A stretch of DNA of 64,000 nt from Carettochelys insculpta (GCF_033958435.1 NC_134150.1:37505501-37569500), one strand, 5' to 3'; counted from the stretch's first letter, positions 1-43,970 are shown. Translations and numbers: made by a program. The notes: generated by a model not told the origin, from the sequence alone.

Positions 1-240
1 GGTATGATTGGATACCATCCAGACCTGTGAGATTCAGAGGCAGCCAATATTTAGGTTACATATTAGGAAAAACTTTGCAACTACAAGGCTAGTTACGCTC
101 TGGGACAGGCTTCCAAACATGTTTCTGGAATCCCCCTCCCTGGAGGTTTAAGACCAGGTTGGACAAACCCCTTGGGGTGGGACTAGATTTATTTGGTCCT
201 GTCTCAGTGTTGGCTTGACTTGATGACTTCTATGATTCTC
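1..240 (+). repeat. CR1 LINE 3' end
   Basis: Contains ATTAGGAAAAACTTT, the CTGGAATCCCCCTCCCTGGAGG block and TGACTTCTATGATTCT, the CR1 3' terminal signature. The element continues beyond the left edge. Confidence 0.8.
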
Positions 241-1269
241 ATAATTTTTTGTGTGCATGAGCCCTATGGGTACAGTTGGAAGGGCGGAGACAAATGGGCA
301 AAGTTTTATATAAGAACACATAAAAATCACTAACAATGGCATGGGCCTTGTAGACACAATCTTTCAGTTCCCAAAGCATTGTATATGCAGGCAAAGATAA
401 TGTAAGCTCTGAATTCAAGTCAGGACAAAGCTGTCTGTGCTACTTTTTGGATGTGATTTTTTTCAAAAGGTCTATTGCCCCTGTTTGCAGACAAAAGATA
501 GACCTAAAATATGCCTGCTCAAATGAATTTGGGTGCAAATCAGATTCCTTGCATCTTCCGCTGGATTGGAAGATTTGTCATTTCCACTGAAGATCTTGTT
601 AAAGAGTAGTGCTGTTTAAAATGTCAAAACTTGAAATTTATTTGATGCAAAGAAGGAAAATTTTTAATCATGAAATGTTTTCCATTCTTCTGCCAGGTCC
701 ATTGCTCAGTCTGTTTTTCCATTCCTTTCATTATACTGTGTCTTGTACCTGGACTCACCCTCTGAGTTGCAATCTGTCAGACTATAAATGTCTTATAATT
801 TAGTGTCTTATGAGTTGACCTGATGCTGCAAATATTCCTGCAAATAGCTCTGGGACTGCAAGGATGCCTAACATGCATACAAACTGGTTCCAATCTTTTT
901 TTGTCCCCCCCCCCAAAAAAAGTGGCTATTTTAATTTTTTTTATTTCAATTTCAACATTTTTGATGGTGACGACAAAATACAAAAGAAACAAAGACAGTT
1001 CTTTTCAATAAGGTTTTGTTTTGTTTGTATTTGAAAGCCAAAAACAAAATGAAAATTTTTCCGTTTTAAGACAAAATAAAAAATGGTGACTTCCTTCAGT
1101 TATGTCATTAAAATCTTCTGCAAAAAGTTGGAAACAAAACCATTGTATTTAGTCTTTCATGAAAACAAAATTGGATTTTTCAACATATTCTACATGGGAT
1201 AAATAGGAATTTGCTGGATCAGAACATAAGTTAGTTCTCCATCCGGCAATAGAGAGAGAGCATATAGTT

Positions 1270-1925
1270 CAGGGGTACGCAAAGTGGGGGTGGGCGTGAA
1301 ATTTCATAAGGGGGGCACAACACAGGCAGCTGCTGGATCTCAGGCTGATCCATCTCATAAAAGATGTTGAAATGTGTTATAGTTTTTATGTACAGTTTGA
1401 ACCTCTGTAATTGAGAACTCTCTCATCCAGCAACAGCTGCAATCCGGCATGATTTTAGTTAGCCGGATGACCACTTATCATGGGTGCGGCCAAATTTCCC
1501 ACGGTCCCAAAAGTTTATTTGCAGCCACCAATCCTGGCTTTCCATGTTCTGTGCTGTTATTTAGCTGCAATTTACCCCTACATGTCCGCTAAGAGCCGAG
1601 TAAACTGTGAAAGCGTTCAGTAATGTGCTAGACAGTCTTGACCTCCCATGGTCTGGCTAATTCTCTCATCCAGCACAAGTCAGGCAGTGAAGATGCCAGA
1701 AGAGAGAGAGGTTCAACCTGCACAAGTATTCACATTTACAAACTGATAAAGCTTTTACACTCTACGTACTTATTTGTCTTCCAAATGCCAAAAAGTTTTT
1801 CTGTTTTGTATGAACACCACAGAAATTTCCATCTGTTTGCATTACATTAGATGGGGGGGCATGGGGCCCTGCTAACTGTAGGGACAAAAAGTGGGGCTTG
1901 GTGTAAAAAAATTTGTTCACCCCTG
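1270..1925. mobile_element. hAT-like non-autonomous DNA element (split by a TA-flanked element)
   Basis: Ends read CAGGGGTACGCAAAGTGGGG on the left and ...AAATTTGTTCACCCCTG on the right, an inverted pair typical of hAT elements. The 8-bp flanks do not match, so the boundaries are tentative. A second element (1393-1720) lies inside it. Confidence 0.45.
1393..1720. mobile_element. TA-flanked foldback element, CAGGTTGAACCTCT family
   Basis: Starts CAGTTTGAACCTCTGTAA after TA and ends GAGAGGTTCAACCTG. At least three further copies occur here (27560-27883, 30931-31241, 58331-58650). Short inverted ends with a TA target suggest a Tc1/mariner-type miniature element; there is no transposase. Confidence 0.6.
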
Positions 1926-3009
1926 GTTTTCTTCTTTGGGCCAAGTCTAGTGCAACTCCAGAATAGGCCTTTATTTCCCCTTATATTAGCACCTACTGTA
2001 ATGGAGTATGTGCTTTCCAGGGCAACTCATTCACTTCGCAGCCGAGGTGAATAAAACTACACATAACGATCACTCTTTACTTATTACCCTGATTGCTTAA
2101 CTCTGTGTATATACACTGACACCAGAGTTGGTCAGCTGTGCCCTTTAAAAGAGAATGAGCAGGCAGGAAAGGGGTGCTATTTAGCACCAGACAAAGCAAA
2201 AGGTTGCCACAGCATATTGCGCGTTAGCCAAAAGTCAGAGCCTGTTTACTTAGTCTTTAAGCATTTGATTAAAAACTTGCTCAGGGAACAGCTTTGCTGG
2301 CTGACACTTTTAGGGTCATCTTGCCCTTGAGCTTTCTGAATTTACTCCCAGAAATACCAAAGGTGCAAAATGCTGCTGTGGAAACCAGTCCTGTGTTATA
2401 ATGATACCTGTTGGCTCCTAGTCAGGAGCCAGGCCTTTGGCAAACACAAGCTTCGTCCTTTAACAAAAGGAAACACAGCTTGTCCCTGACAGAACATGAA
2501 AGGAACCAGGGGCCCTGCTGTTTTCCAGCAAGATGAGGGTTAACATCATTCTCTGCACTTCCCACACAGGTTGGCACAGTGGAGTAATGCACTCAGGCTG
2601 AGGCCCTGAAGGGAGATTGTACAACACTGAACTCCCACGGTCTTGCTTTGTTCCTGAGTGGGTGGAACTGTACTCTCTGCGGGTCTGTGTTGAGGTGACA
2701 AACTCCTTGCAGCTGTGATCTGCACACCCTAGGGCATGTGGGAAGACCTGTAATATATACTTCCAGGCTGACGGGCTTGTAGAGTTAGGACATACAATGA
2801 GAACAGGAGTGAACAGGTTTAAAATCTCTCTTGGGTGCAGAGTGAAAGCTCTGCGTGTGAGTAATGCTGTGTGGAGGCAGTGAACTAACTGGGGTGCAAG
2901 CAGGCTAGGAGAAGGGGGTTTCTTTATGTGGGCCCTGTCAACTGCATTGCTAGCAGCAAGCATGCGAAAGCAATGAGTGAGGGTGTTTGAAATCATGTGG
3001 TAGTAAGCC

Positions 3010-3265
3010 TTTTCCACTCCCATGTCCTGGGCAATCTTTTCTGGTTCAGAACAGGTGTGTCCTGTCTATTTTTAGAGTCTGCCTTTCAGGTTTCCATGCC
3101 AGGTGTTTCCTGGGCACCCTCTTTTCATTTTTCCTTGTGGGTTCCAACTTAAGGCTCTCTTTGTGACGTTGGTGGCTGGTTTTCTACGGGTAGGTCCTTC
3201 CCTGCCTGAATTCTTCTTCCTCAGTTACCGCAGGTCTTGGTCGTTGATGTTGTATGGCCAGTGGA
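3010..3265 (-). pseudogene. Degenerate LINE reverse-transcriptase C-terminal remnant
   Basis: On the minus strand, broken frames read KRALSWNPQGKMKRG, CPGNTWHGNL and EKIAQDMG. These resemble the conserved C-terminus (WNPQGKRKRGRP..TWRR....IAQDR) of RTE-like LINE polymerases. Stops and shifts interrupt it. The family assignment is from memory of the motif. Confidence 0.45.
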
Positions 3266-3733
3266 TCCAGAGGCTTTAAGGAGTAGTTATTGATACACAT
3301 TGGATTCATGAACCTGCCTTAAAAACAATTTTAAATTTAAAAAAATATAATATTTGAAGATTATATGTCTTGTCAAACAGTGATGGGCAGCCTCGGCTGG
3401 TGCGAGGGCCTCATGAAGAGCCCTCCTTCCTTTCTATGGGTGACAAGATTGTCGTAACCAAACGGTCTCCTGGCATAGAGTAGTTTCACTAACTGCACTT
3501 GCATAGGTAGAATTTGCAGGGTGTACTGACTGGATGCAGAGGGAGCACATTGCACACAACGTTGACTGTGAGAGCCATCAGCCTGCACCTCACTTCATGT
3601 GTCCTTGCTTTGCAGGTGTGTCTCTTCAGTAATACTTGCAGGGACAAAACTATGGAGAGAAAAAACAGCGGAATCTGGCAATCCTGAGGGTGGGCAATGG
3701 GAGGTGAAAAGCCTCCCAGGCTGTACATAGGAC

Positions 3734-3946
3734 CAGAGGTGAAAAAGTACCCTAAAAGTTATGTTAGTAAAAGTGCAGCTGCCTTGTGGGGGAATATAGT
3801 CAAGTACAAGTCACCGGTGTCTCTCTGGAAAGCTACTTGTGTGAAAGGACACATGCATGTCGCATCTTTATTGGATTCAGGGACCCAGAAGTGAAAGCAG
3901 ATGCATTTTTACTCAAGTACAGTTTTGGGTACTCTTTCAACCTCTG
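3734..3946. mobile_element. hAT-type miniature element with near-perfect 8-bp target duplication
   Basis: Ends CAGAGGTGAAAAAGTACC and GGGTACTCTTTCAACCTCTG are inverted. Flanks CATAGGAC (3726-3733) and CATGGGAC (3947-3954) match 7 of 8. A related copy lies at about 23629-23854. Confidence 0.75.
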
Positions 3947-4037
3947 CATGGGACCTGGATGGGCTCCAGGGCACCCACCACTGCTGTAGAAACGTTAGAG
4001 GTCACGTTTCTGGACTTTACAAAAACAAGTGGTCCTG

Positions 4038-4230
4038 AAGCACCATAAAGACTAATACATTTATTCATTGGGTAGTGAGCTTTCATGGGTCAGACCCACT
4101 TCTTCCAATCTGAGGAAGTGGGTCTGACCCATGAAAGCTCATTACCCAATGAATAAATTTGTTAGTCTTTATGGTGCTACAAGACTGCTTGTTTTTTGTG
4201 AAGCTACAGACTAATACGGCTACCCCTGTG
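4038..4230. mobile_element. Foldback element of the Penelope-derived family
   Basis: Arms of about 74 nt around CTTCTTCCAATCTGAGGAAG (centre about 4112) are almost perfect inverted copies, including GGGTCTGACCCATGAAAGCTC. The right side continues into GACTAATACGGCTACCCCTGTGAG, the common head of the family read from the minus strand. Confidence 0.7.
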
Positions 4231-6318
4231 AGAGACACTATTTCCACACTTGTCTGTCTACCCATGAAAGCTAGAAAACTTTTTTTTAAGCAAAAGCTAA
4301 GGACCTGTAGGCCTCGGGATCGCAAGAATTAAAAGCACTGCTTGAGCCGGATTAAATGACATCAGTGCCACAGCACCACAGATGGGAGATTAAGTACCTT
4401 GCTGTGGAATTCTGACTTGGTCTTCCTAAGTGTTTGTGCAAAGCCAATTACTGTAGTGCCAGGCAGTGCTGAGTTTTTCAAATCTCTCTCTTACACACAC
4501 GTGTATGTTAGTCTTATGTGGGAGGGGATTGGTTTTCATCTGTTCCCAGTAAATACTAACTTGGTGTGTGGGGGGCGGGGGGAAAGCAAAGATCAAGCTT
4601 TACATTTGGAAAGGCTCCTTTTTTTAATCAAATGACTCACTTTCCCAGCTCTTTTGTCAAATTATAGTCTATCAGCTGGCCCAAATAAACCTAGGAAGGA
4701 GAAAGCAGAACACGGTATCCCAGAATAAACAATCTTAACCAAACAAACTAGAAGTTTGTTTATGCCCTGGTGAACCTTGAGGAGATAAGTAGTTCAGATT
4801 CACAGAAACCTCCATCTTCTCACCCGTTCCAGATTTGCTCTCTGTCCAATATGGTCCTGAGTGAAAGTAAGGGGGTGCACCTTACTGTCCTGTGTGGTCA
4901 AAAATGCAATTTGAGGAGTTCAAAAATAAAAAATACTGGCTTTTTGCTTCAGGAGGTAAACTTGGATGCACAGTATGTTGTGAGATTTCCAATTTGAAGC
5001 TGCATTCTGCAGAAGGAGTTAGCATCTCCTCAAACTGGGCCCCTTGTGAAGTAGCCTGACAGGGAAAGAAAAGAAACAGCTGTCCTCCCTTCACAAAAAA
5101 ATAAGTAAATATAAGAAATCAGCAGCTCACATGGAGGCTGAAAAAAATTAAGCCAGGGCTAAAAAAGAAACTCAACTTCATCTGATGACTAAAAGTGGAA
5201 AAACCCGCATTTGAAAGTACTGCTCGTATACACTGTACAGCTACGTTGTCAAAAACAAACCAGCCATTCAGGGACCATGAGAGTCTGGTTGAGAGCTACA
5301 CAAAAAAAGCAATATGATTTGGGTCCCAGGTGCTCAGCCCATTCCATGCACATGGGGCTGTGTGCTTCTGTGGTCCACAGGATCACCTGTGTGGAGGATT
5401 CAGACCCTACAGGAGTCATAGTATCCATGTCCCAGCCTCCCTAAGGAAGAGGGGCAACATCTGATATGAAAGTGAGGGAGATAAGCTCCACAGGTGCTTA
5501 CTCAAGAAGCAGACCAGCTGCACTTAATTTTCCAAAAGCACCTGGAAAGGTGGCAGTCTCCTAGGAAGGGAGGTACTAGTTCAAGGAGAAAAATTCAGTT
5601 AGCTCCGCTCCCTAAATTGCTGCCAACATGTGCCATTTTTGGCTTGGTTGCCTTGGGATTCCTTGCATCCGGCATCTCCCAAGGGACTTGTGAAGGGGCT
5701 TTAATTTGAGCTGAGTCTAAAATATCCAGCTGTTTCATAGGACCAGCATCTCTCTTCTGTAGCGGGAAGGGTTTCTGGTTTTTTTGGTTTCAGAGGGGGG
5801 ATGGGGTGAGGACTAGAACTAGGCCTGGCCATGTTCACCTTCCACCTCTTTTTCTCTCCAACCCAGTGTGTGTAACACCCCTGCTACTCCTCTCACAAGC
5901 TACTGCCAAGCGACCAGATGTTTTCTCAGCATTTACCCATGTATTTACCTCAGACTTTCCTTCTCTTCCCCTCTTCTTCTAACAGCCTGATTTCCTAGGT
6001 TCTTTCTTGGCAGCCTCCCTAACGAAGGGGACACCTTCATGTCCCCCTTGCATTTGTGAATCTGCTGATAGCCGACCAGCCCGATTCTGGAGTCACAGGT
6101 CTTATTGCAGAAGGGCCAGGTGCTGGTAGCTGATGGAGGGGGACAGGGCAGGTTTTGCTGCTCTTTTCTCCTCCACCTCTCCTCAGCTGCGCTGCAGCAG
6201 GACCTCTCAAATTGTGCCACCCCCTCACAGATTACCATTCTCCCTTGGGGAGGGCTCTCCCAAGTGTTGACAATGATGCCACATTGTTTTTTTTTCATGC
6301 TCTTTCTGTGTTACCTAG

Positions 6319-37333
<31,015 letters not shown>

Positions 37334-37641
37334 GGGATACACACCATTCTTTGGATTCAATGGCTCTTTTGTAATTCGAATACATCATTCTGTGACTATG
37401 CAAATCCTTGTGGAAACGAGTACAGGCAATATTCCTTCCACATTCTTCACCCAGGCTATATCAAGCTTTTGCCTGAAGTGTAAACACGGCCTCCATGGCA
37501 CAGATATACATATATTTTCAGATTATGTTGACCTGTCCATCAGTTGAAGCTATCACTTGGCACAATATGAGTATTCACCTGTATAGAAAAATCTACTGCA
37601 CACCACTACATTTATTTATTTAAATCACAATGTTTTTTGTT

Positions 37642-37647
37642 AATAAA
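37642..37647 (+). terminator. ATP2C2: ATP2C2 polyadenylation signal AATAAA
   Basis: AATAAA lies 309 bp after the stop codon and is followed by a T/G-rich stretch (ACTTGTCTGTGGGAGCATCTT). This is the first canonical signal downstream of the stop, giving a 3' UTR of roughly 330 bp. It is predicted from sequence alone. Confidence 0.7.
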
Positions 37648-38949
37648 AATCTGTATTTAAACTTTAACTTGTCTGTGGGAGCATCTTACATCTCCACATT
37701 TAAAAACATCTTTCCATACCTTTGCCTTGACTACCAGGACACTGTAGTCCATTTTTCTTGATAAATGCTGTGGCTTTGGAGTTCAGCCCAGCTGACCTTG
37801 ATTCAGCAAAGGTCTTAAGCATGTACCGAGTTTGGGACTATTTACATTCATGCTGGAAGAGTTGCACATGCTCAGTACCTTTCAAATTAAAAGGGCTCGA
37901 CTTGTTTTTAGATTTGTGTGCTCCCATGCAAACGCCATTGCCTTCACCTTCTTATGGGGGGTATAATAGAGCAAACACACACAGACAGACAGACAGACAG
38001 AGAAAAAATTAGTAACAGAAGCTTCTTGGGTTTACAGACTGCAGGACCGCTTTGTAAAGGTACTTAAACACTGCTACCGTCAGCATTTTCTTTGTCTGTC
38101 TGATGTAAGAGCCTGGGTCTCAGTTTAACAGGGATTTAAGCACTTAGGAGCCTAAATCCCATGGATAGTTGTTGTGTTTTAGGTTCCTAAATGCTGATAT
38201 CCCTTTTGAAAGTGAGATTTAGGCTCCTAAATTGGATAAAGGTTGCAATGCCAAATGCAGTGATGGAACACAATAGCCTAAGTCAGCAGTGTTCAGTAAG
38301 AATTCAAAGGTCGCCATACATGTGGTTGTCGTCTTTCCATATTCACCACATTCCCCTCCCCCACTCTAAATAAATGCCCCCCCTCCCAAACCCCCTTCTA
38401 ATTCAATGCCAGTAACTCACCAGAGCTACTGGAGCTGCCGCCAGGGCTGCTGCCGTGCGTGTTTCCCCCCCAAGCCATGGGGCGTGTGCACAGAGTGGGC
38501 AGACAGCACTCCCTGCATGTGGCTCTCAGGAGAAGCCAGAGGTAAAGGGCTTTTTGTGGGAGGGAAGCATTGTTAAAACCCAGAAACAAGAGTGAAAACC
38601 AAAGGGGATATTTCTACTGTCACTCATTCCTTTCTATGTCCTTGCACTGCAATGCAGTGGTGCATGGGAAAGGGGCTGAGGCTAAAGACATAAGACCCCA
38701 CGGATAAAATATTCACTAAGCCCACCTGCACCTGGGCTGTTTGTTTTGTATGCTGGCAAGTTCAGTTTCTGCACCCCCTGCGTACAGCATAGCAGGTTTA
38801 GCTTAAATCCCAGGAAAACTGCCTCAGTGTAAGAGCATTTGGACAAGGGCCAGGCTGCCTTGGGATGCTGCAGAATCTCCTTTTTCAGAAGGAGGTTGGA
38901 TAACTCTCTGATAGTGAGGTTGGAGGATGTGTTTCACCTAATCTAACTG

Positions 38950-39222
38950 GAAAATCAACCCAGGCACAGTCAATCTTGTGGGGTTCAATTTCACGTGCTT
39001 AGAAGGGACATGCTGAATGGAATGATTGGGGTGGACAGTTGACCCCTATATTCCTCAATACCGTGAGGAGTAAGGGAGGTTGACGGGAGGGTTTCTCCCA
39101 TTGACCTCCCTCGGTGAGGACAGTCACACAAGCTGACAAGTCAATTCCGGCTTCACAATGGCCACAGCTGGAACACCGTATCTACAGTAGACTTGAATGT
39201 CTAACGTAGACCTGGCCTAAGA
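38950..39222. mobile_element. CTACAC-type foldback miniature element
   Basis: Central AAGGGAGGTTGACGGGAGGGTTTCTCCCATTGACCTCCCTC hairpin and right end ATGTCTAACGTAGACCTGG, as in the copy at 52721-53017. The left end is degraded. Confidence 0.6.
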
Positions 39223-39351
39223 TTCGGTCATCACAGAATTGGGCATTTCACTTCCATACAAAAGATATTGCTGAAAGACTTTTCTCTGTCCTCAAGTTCA
39301 CTCCCTTCCTGTTAAAGTTACGCTTTGTCTGTTTATACTTCAGCTGGTCTG

Positions 39352-39437
39352 AAAAAAAAAAAAAAAAAAAGCTGTTTTTGCTCTCCTTTGTTTAAACAGG
39401 GAGGAGAGGGCTGGGCTGGGCTGGGCTGGGCCGGGCA
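39352..39437. repeat. Poly-A run and (GGGCT)n simple repeat
   Basis: About 19 A residues are followed 35 bp later by four to five GGGCT units (39407-39435). Confidence 0.85.
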
Positions 39438-41229
39438 AGGTTATTGTGGCAGAGTACAACTTTTTCGCTTTGGTGTAAGCTTTCCATCTGCAGTTACACT
39501 GTCCAAACTTCCTTATTGGCTTAGCAGGAAGTGCTTTGTTTCAGCATCATCTTGCTAAGCAAATCTGTAACTTGAGCCTCCATCAGAACATTCACTAAGA
39601 GCATCATCGACTGTTAGGTTTCCCTCTTCCCCCCCCAACCACCTTCATTTTATATGATCTGATTTCAGGATAAGACCAGTTCCTCAATGATCATAGGACT
39701 TCCATGCAGTCAAATGCTTCGCTGGTTTCCAATAGGAGGGAACCCAATGTGTATCTCCTTAACAATACTGACAGAGCTTGGCCCTTCTTTGCTCTTCAAA
39801 GAAAGACAAGTCTCTGCTTTTCACATATTAAAATTCTTGGTGAAAAGCAGTTTTCAGTAATTCACCTACCGAAATGAAATACAACCACCCACAGTAGCTG
39901 TTCTTCGGTGGCAATTGCCTCCACTTCTTCCCAATTACCATAAAATATCAACTGGCTTTTCAGTGTTGACGTAAATTCTCTTTTAACCAGTATTCAGTCT
40001 GCTGGAACTCTAAAACAACCAGCACCAGGTGCCATCCTGGAACCTAGACCTGTTCCTCCTCCAGGGGACTGCACTTTTCACAGCCTGCTCCTACTCCTCT
40101 CCTGCCCATTGATCATATGGGGAGCAGAATCCAGCCACCACCTGGGGAATTACATGTGGCCAGTGGCCCCCAGTGATGGGCTGGTGGCCCAGAATAAGGC
40201 AGCCCTGCTGAGGTGAGGCACTGTGTTAGCTGCATGGAGCAGGCTGCACCGGCTGGGGTGGAAGCCTGGTGCCCCCCATGACAGCATGGCCACAGTGAAG
40301 CCAGAGATGGCTGGAGAGCAGTGTGCTGCCCTGAGGAAAGGGAAAGCCCCACCATTTGGGGCAGGTCTGCTGGGAGCATGAGTGGCACAGCGAAGCTCTG
40401 CCACAGGCTGCCAGAAGAAGGAGGTGCTGGGGGCTGTGGGTGGGGGGGAAGAGAAGTGCAGCTGGCAGCAGGAGGAGCTGCCCAACCAGCTGAGCCATGG
40501 GGAGGAGCTGCTGGCCTGCCATGAGGTGAAGGAGCTGAGTGAGACCACCATGCTGCAGCAGGAGTGGGATGAGAGCCTCCTGCAGGCAGGGAGCCCTGTC
40601 AAGGACCAGGGAAGACACCTCTCAACCATCTGGGACCTTTGAATACCTGGCAACCTTCCTGTTCTGGGGGTGGGGGGCAGATCGACCAGATTGTCTGCTT
40701 AAAATCTACACAAACATCCAGTAACTAACTTTTCTAGTGGGAGGCCAGAAATGCAGCACTCTCTGGAGTGGAGACCAGAAGCAAGTTTAACAGCACTCAG
40801 CCTGCCCTGCAAAATTGTCTGCTGCAGGCAGTGAACGCTAGGTCACTAGGTGAGGTACCCGACTTTGCTCAGGTCTTTAACGGCAGTGCTTTTACTAAAC
40901 AAATGGAAAACCATGTGCTTTATTTCAATGACTGTATTTTTCAAAAATGAAGGCAGTGAAAGGGGTGTAAAGAGGCAAGAGGTGGGAGGCTCGGGGCAGG
41001 GGATTGGGGGGCACAGGGCAAGAATGCAGAAGTCAAGATGTGGGAAGTGCAGTATTCAGGGCGGGGGACTCAGGACAGGGAGGTGGGAGCGGGGGCCTTA
41101 ACAGGGCTGCCTGGGGCAAGGGTGGTACTGGCCCAGTGAGAGCTTCGCACAGGGGCTCAGGGCTGTGCACTCGGGCTGGTGGCGCCTCCCGAGGGGTGGG
41201 GTGGAATCTGTGGCTGTACGTTTGTCAGG

Positions 41230-41790
41230 TGGAGACTGGGCGTTGCAGCCTGGCCCCCAGCTGCCCAACACCATCCTGCATGTGTTTGGAGGGGTGGCAC
41301 TTTGGGGGTTACCCCCAGCTGCCAGCAGCCTTCTACATCCTGCAGCCTGTTTGGGGGGGCTGCTCAAGGGTTTGGGGAGGTTCTGGGGGCTACCCAAGCC
41401 TCTCCAGTGGCCATCCTATGGCCTGCAGGCTTTGCAGAAAATGAGGTTCCAGGAGCTGCCCCCAACCTGCACAGTCCTTTCCCATGACCTGCAGGCTTTC
41501 GAGGTGCGGACAAGGCTCAGGGGGCTGCTCCTAGTCTCCAGTTGCTCCACTGTAGGCTGGCTGGGAGGCCAGGCTCTGGGTGTTGCCCTGCCGTCCACTA
41601 GCCCTTCTGTGACGTGAAGGCTGTGTGGAGAGGGGTGAGGCTCCAGGGGCTGTCCCCCTCCTCCAGCGCTCCCTTCCCCCCGTCCTGTGACCTGCAGGCT
41701 GGCAGCTGTGGCTGGGCTATCTCCTTCAGAGGCTCTTTTCCATGATCTGCAGGATTTCCAGGGGTGGGTAGGAGGAGGGAGGCTCTGAGG
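41230..41790. repeat. Degenerate minisatellite, about 65-75-bp unit
   Basis: The phrase TGACCTGCAGGCT or a close variant recurs near 41423, 41489, 41689 and 41745, with weaker copies between. Each is preceded by a GGGGCTGCCCCCAGCCTCCAG-like block. At least six units are visible. Confidence 0.65.
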
Positions 41791-42172
41791 TTGGGGTAGG
41801 AGAGCTATTTACCTGGTCTGGTGGAATCAAGAGGGCTGAGCCCCAGCCCTGCTGCCACTTTTGTGTTGCTGTAGCTGCCAGTAGTACCCATTATCACATC
41901 CCTCCTCTCTTTGCCCCTCCCTTCTCATGTTACGGAAAACAGTCCCATTCCGGGCACTTCACATTTTTTCAGGCACAACCAAACCCTGACCTTGCTTTAG
42001 GATAAATTAAGAAGCTGAATACCAAATTTTGTGGTCCTAACTCTTATGATTTAGGAGAATTTCTTGAACAAATGAACTCACAGATGCACAGTCAGACTCA
42101 CAGACTTTATATAAACTGTTGGGGAAATTTCAGGATGTGAAAAAACAACTTACAGAAAGCACCAGACATTAA

Positions 42173-43970
42173 TTTATTTTCTACAGTAGTTCTGCTAAAT
42201 ACAATTTAAAATGGTTATAAAAACACTCAGAGGAGAAAACAATTGTTTACAAAGCTCAGTATAAGTTATTCAATACAGACTCTTGAGCACTTTAAACATC
42301 CTGGAATGTAACATGATCATTTGGATAAACATATGAGACTGGGCTAAGAGTGGGTATGACATTTATCTGAACCATCATTATGGATAGGGTGTAAGATATA
42401 GCTGATTAGCACCTACAGCAGGAGTGATTTCTCTCTGTTCCTCTTTTAACAATAATTTAAATATAATAATCTTGAATACCCCATAAAGTAAAAGTAAGTT
42501 CAATGTCATGCTTTGGCACCCACTGAAGAAACACCAGATAGGTAAGGGGACATCAGAGTTGACTGGAACCTGATCAAAGTAGTAAATGACCATGTACACG
42601 GTTAAAGTACATTTTATGCATGCTACCACTGCCAACAGTGAAGAATCTAGACCTATTACAAGACAATGACTCCACTCTAATAGAAAGATGCTTTCATGAG
42701 ATCCCCTCCTTTACTGTGAGAGAGATGCTTCAGTTATACATAATAAAGGGATAAATATTGACTTTTCTGTTCCCCGTGTTGGTTGCTGGGACGAAAATTC
42801 AAGTTCTCAGCAGAAGTGGTTCTTTTAGCAAGTAAATTAAATAGCTAGAGGGTTAGCAATATACAAGGTACTGAAACAATAGGTAGGAATGGATTGTAGT
42901 AGGAAAAAGCCCTGAATGTGATTGACTGTAGCTACTTACCAGCACAGACAAGTGTTGTAAATAACAGCGCCCAAAAAATAGTCTCATCAGAGAGCAACAT
43001 GTTTTAAACAAACCAGTGATACCTGATGTTATTGCAACAGATTCTGTAATACAATATTTTCAAAAGTTTTAGGCATGAACCCTAATATTTTTAAGGCATT
43101 TGGCCTGGTTTTTAAATGTGTGGCTCCCTGTGACCCTCTCATCGCAAGGGAGACTATCTTTGAAGACACTTTCCAAGAAACTTTCCATTGACATCCATGG
43201 GAGTTATGCCTGTGTTAAGAACCAAAGGACGGGCCCGTTGATGAGAGTCTTTGAGTGAATCCCTGAACAACTCCAAGATTGTTTTATTAAGGGCCAAGTT
43301 CTGTGCTGGCTATTAATTGAGGTTTCACGCACATAAATTCTAGCATAAGTCAGTGCAGAACAGCAGCAGTATGTCCACAGTTCTGTGTGTCTGTACACAA
43401 TCCATATGCCATACTTTGTTAAAAAGCTGAGCTTAGAAACATCCTAATTTGAATCAGTTTTTAACAGCAAGAATGCAAATGAATGAAGTGGACTGTTCTA
43501 CAGGAACCATTTTAAAAAGTTAACTCCTTTCTAGGCTGCATGGACATTTAAAGTATAAAACTGAGTTCATGGCATGCAAGGAATTATTTTCAGGTGAGGT
43601 GTCAAGAGCTTGTTTTGCCATCTTAGAGATTCTAGATACGGTAAAAATTAACACTCTGTGTGACTAAGTGGTAGTAATAACACTTGTGCTTAATATTGGC
43701 ATACAGAGTGGAAAATGAACAAATATTGCAACTGCTGTCATACTTATTTCCAGCTCCAAGCAGGACTCAGCCAGCTATCTAATTTCCCATTATTCCAAAA
43801 GAAAGCACCTGCAGTCATGACCATGTTCTGGCCCTACTACCCAGTACTGTTTACAATGTATTCTTATTTTAACTAATTATGCACCTGGAAACAGATCAGA
43901 AAATGTTCAGTCCAAGGAATATCAGCATTTGCTGGGATCAGGCAGAACAATCCAAGTCACATGGGTCACC
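42173..43970 (-). other. MEAK7: Probable MEAK7 3' UTR with AATAAA near its end
   Basis: About 1.8 kb of AT-rich sequence after the stop codon, free of the repeat families that fill the rest of the window. An AATAAA (minus strand) sits at 42173-42178, and another AATAAA-like site near 43283 could give a shorter UTR. The extent is inferred; no transcript evidence is available here. Confidence 0.4.

Larger units (their letters stand above)
241..6318. other. Sequence upstream of first ATP2C2 exon seen; no gene recognised
   Basis: Holds the repeats listed separately. No exon encoding an SPCA-type N-terminus was recognised, so the start codon is probably left of the window. A 187-codon minus-strand open frame (2460-3023) overlaps a degenerate LINE tail and is not regarded as a gene. 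Between 4400 and 6300 I see no clear repeat or gene. Confidence 0.5.
37660..42170. other. Intergenic region between ATP2C2 and MEAK7
   Basis: About 4.5 kb between two convergent genes. It holds an (ACAG)n run at 37978-38000, a short dispersed repeat (TTTAGGCTCCTAAAT, 38108-38245), a possible CR1 scrap (38840-38940), a foldback element, simple repeats, a GC-rich block (40020-40650) and a minisatellite. Overlapping open frames on both strands of the GC-rich parts show no recognised domain. Confidence 0.6.

Noticed and set aside
2460..3023. 187-codon minus-strand open frame
   Set aside because: No domain, no splice context, and it runs into a degenerate LINE tail. Most likely open by chance in repeat DNA.
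1..6318. ATP2C2 first exon with start codon
   Set aside because: I looked for an SPCA-type N-terminus before 6319 and saw none with a plausible donor, so no exon is claimed here.
40150..41617. Overlapping frames of 80-167 codons on both strands
   Set aside because: GC-rich, internally repetitive DNA that lacks stop codons by composition. Both strands and several frames are open, which argues against a gene.
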